Below, piece after piece: positions 13,076-13,487 of a DNA stretch of 13,487 nt. Made by a program: the position numbers and the translations under genes. Source of the DNA: an uncultured Ruminococcus sp. (lineage in GTDB: Bacteria > Bacillota > Clostridia > Oscillospirales > Ruminococcaceae); the NCBI GenBank assembly GCA_900545125.1, contig UQXS01000044.1, positions 1-13,487 of the forward strand, in the 5' to 3' direction. The notes beneath the pieces are model-generated. The model worked only from the letters and a program-made list of their open reading frames with translations, was not told the origin of the DNA and did not search any database. The first letter of the stretch is position 1. Every line of letters begins with the position of its first letter.

Positions 13076-13375
13076 CTACTTTAACAAACTTTTAAATATT
13101 TTTTCTTCGTTTTTTGCCGGATGTGACAATTCCGGACGTACCGACAATTTTACAAGTATTACATCGCTGCCTACCACTTTAATATCCGAGCAGGGTATCA
13201 GCACATCCGTCTCACGCCCGAACAAACCAAAAAATTTCTGCCTGCCGTAGATCATAAGAGCCTCTACCTCCGATGTTTCCAGATCCATTTCCGCATCGTC
13301 TATGTATCCCAGCCGTTCTCCGGTCGTTATGTCGATAACTTCTTTTCTTCTCAGATCATCAAGACTGCATATCAT
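13076..13375 (-). CDS. YlmC/YmxH family PRC-barrel protein
   Basis: This 99-residue protein matches the small PRC-barrel family YlmC/YmxH, whose members are often annotated as sporulation proteins; their molecular function is not settled. Typical features are an N-terminal SLDDLRRKEVIDITTGERLGYIDDAEMD, a central YGRQKFFGLFGRETDVLIPCSDIKVVG and a beta-strand ending VILVKLSV. There is no signal peptide. The ATG at 13373-13375 is chosen because GGAGG lies 8 nt upstream; an in-frame GTG three codons earlier lies too close to that site. The GGAGG lies in the 3' arm of a terminator-like hairpin, so expression is probably low or conditional. The presence of this family does not by itself show that the organism sporulates. 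Confidence 0.87.
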   Translation of the reverse strand: MICSLDDLRRKEVIDITTGERLGYIDDAEMDLETSEVEALMIYGRQKFFGLFGRETDVLIPCSDIKVVGSDVILVKLSVRPELSHPAKNEEKIFKSLLK

Positions 13376-13410
13376 AAAAAACACCTCCGCATATCTATTA
13401 TATGCGGAGG
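13376..13410 (-). terminator. Terminator hairpin that also contains the ylmC-type gene's ribosome binding site
   Basis: A perfect 11-bp stem (arms 13384-13394 and 13400-13410, 5-nt loop) is followed by TGTTTTTT on the minus strand, giving an intrinsic terminator for the upstream gene. The 3' arm ends in GGAGG (13384-13388), the ribosome binding site of the following ATG at 13375. The T-run lies between that site and the start codon. Confidence 0.85.
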
Positions 13411-13423
13411 GACATTCCTGTAA

Positions 13424-13487
13424 TTATTGATTATCGGAATTATTCTGCTCATCCGACTCATCGTCGTTATCGTCATCGTCGTTTTTC
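13424..13487 (-). CDS. C-terminal acidic tail of an unidentified protein (partial)
   Basis: One minus-strand frame reads into the window and ends at TAA 13424-13426. The 20 visible residues, KNDDDDNDDESDEQNNSDNQ, are almost all acidic or polar, as in a disordered tail. It is followed 14 nt later by a strong terminator hairpin, which supports a real gene end here. The protein cannot be identified from the tail, and the other frames cannot be excluded with certainty. Confidence 0.6.
   Translation of the reverse strand, partial: KNDDDDNDDESDEQNNSDNQ

Noticed and set aside
1..13487. CRISPR arrays, tRNA or rRNA genes, insertion sequences, phage or toxin-antitoxin genes
   Set aside because: None seen on either strand; the window is mostly coding with short intergenic gaps (largest ~170 nt).

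Overview
All recognisable genes lie on the minus strand, so the window reads from right to left in gene order. The organism is most likely a Ruminococcus-like Gram-positive bacterium (Firmicutes/Clostridia, Oscillospiraceae). Evidence for this: an L27 with the cleavable N-terminal extension and its protease Prp beside it; strong GGAGG ribosome binding sites; a YlmC/YmxH-type small protein; and a secreted protein carrying a type I dockerin behind a threonine-rich linker. The genus is an inference; no rRNA or other decisive marker is present.

Layout from right to left (5' to 3' of the genes). (1) The acidic C-terminal tail of an unidentified protein (13424-13487), then a terminator hairpin whose 3' arm contains the ribosome binding site of a YlmC/YmxH PRC-barrel protein (13076-13375). 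(2) rpsB (S2) with a strong promoter and a structured leader of about 100 nt, then a long 15-bp palindrome plus intrinsic terminator, then tsf (EF-Ts), then a second perfect terminator. (3) An unrecognised two-pass membrane-anchored protein (10294-11070) that begins right after that terminator. (4) A strong promoter followed by a tight cluster: MoxR AAA+ ATPase, DUF58 protein, membrane transglutaminase-like protein, secreted C39-like cysteine peptidase with dockerin, and prmA (L11 methyltransferase). An unrecognised 415-residue soluble protein follows after a 94-nt gap. (5) A strong promoter and L21-type leader RNA driving rplU (L21), prp (L27 protease) and rpmA (L27), then a terminator and obgE, which runs off the left end.

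How the genes work together: rpsB-tsf and rplU-prp-rpmA-obgE are translation and ribosome-assembly units. The MoxR-DUF58-transglutaminase trio is a known conserved gene association thought to act on envelope proteins. Here it is extended by a dockerin-bearing peptidase, which points to cell-surface or cellulosome-linked protein processing. The most unusual theme is structural: four intrinsic terminators (before obgE, tsf, the 258-residue membrane gene and ylmC) sit within about 0 to 35 nt of the next ribosome binding site, leaving little or no room for a new promoter. This suggests that partial readthrough sets the ratio between strongly and weakly expressed genes.
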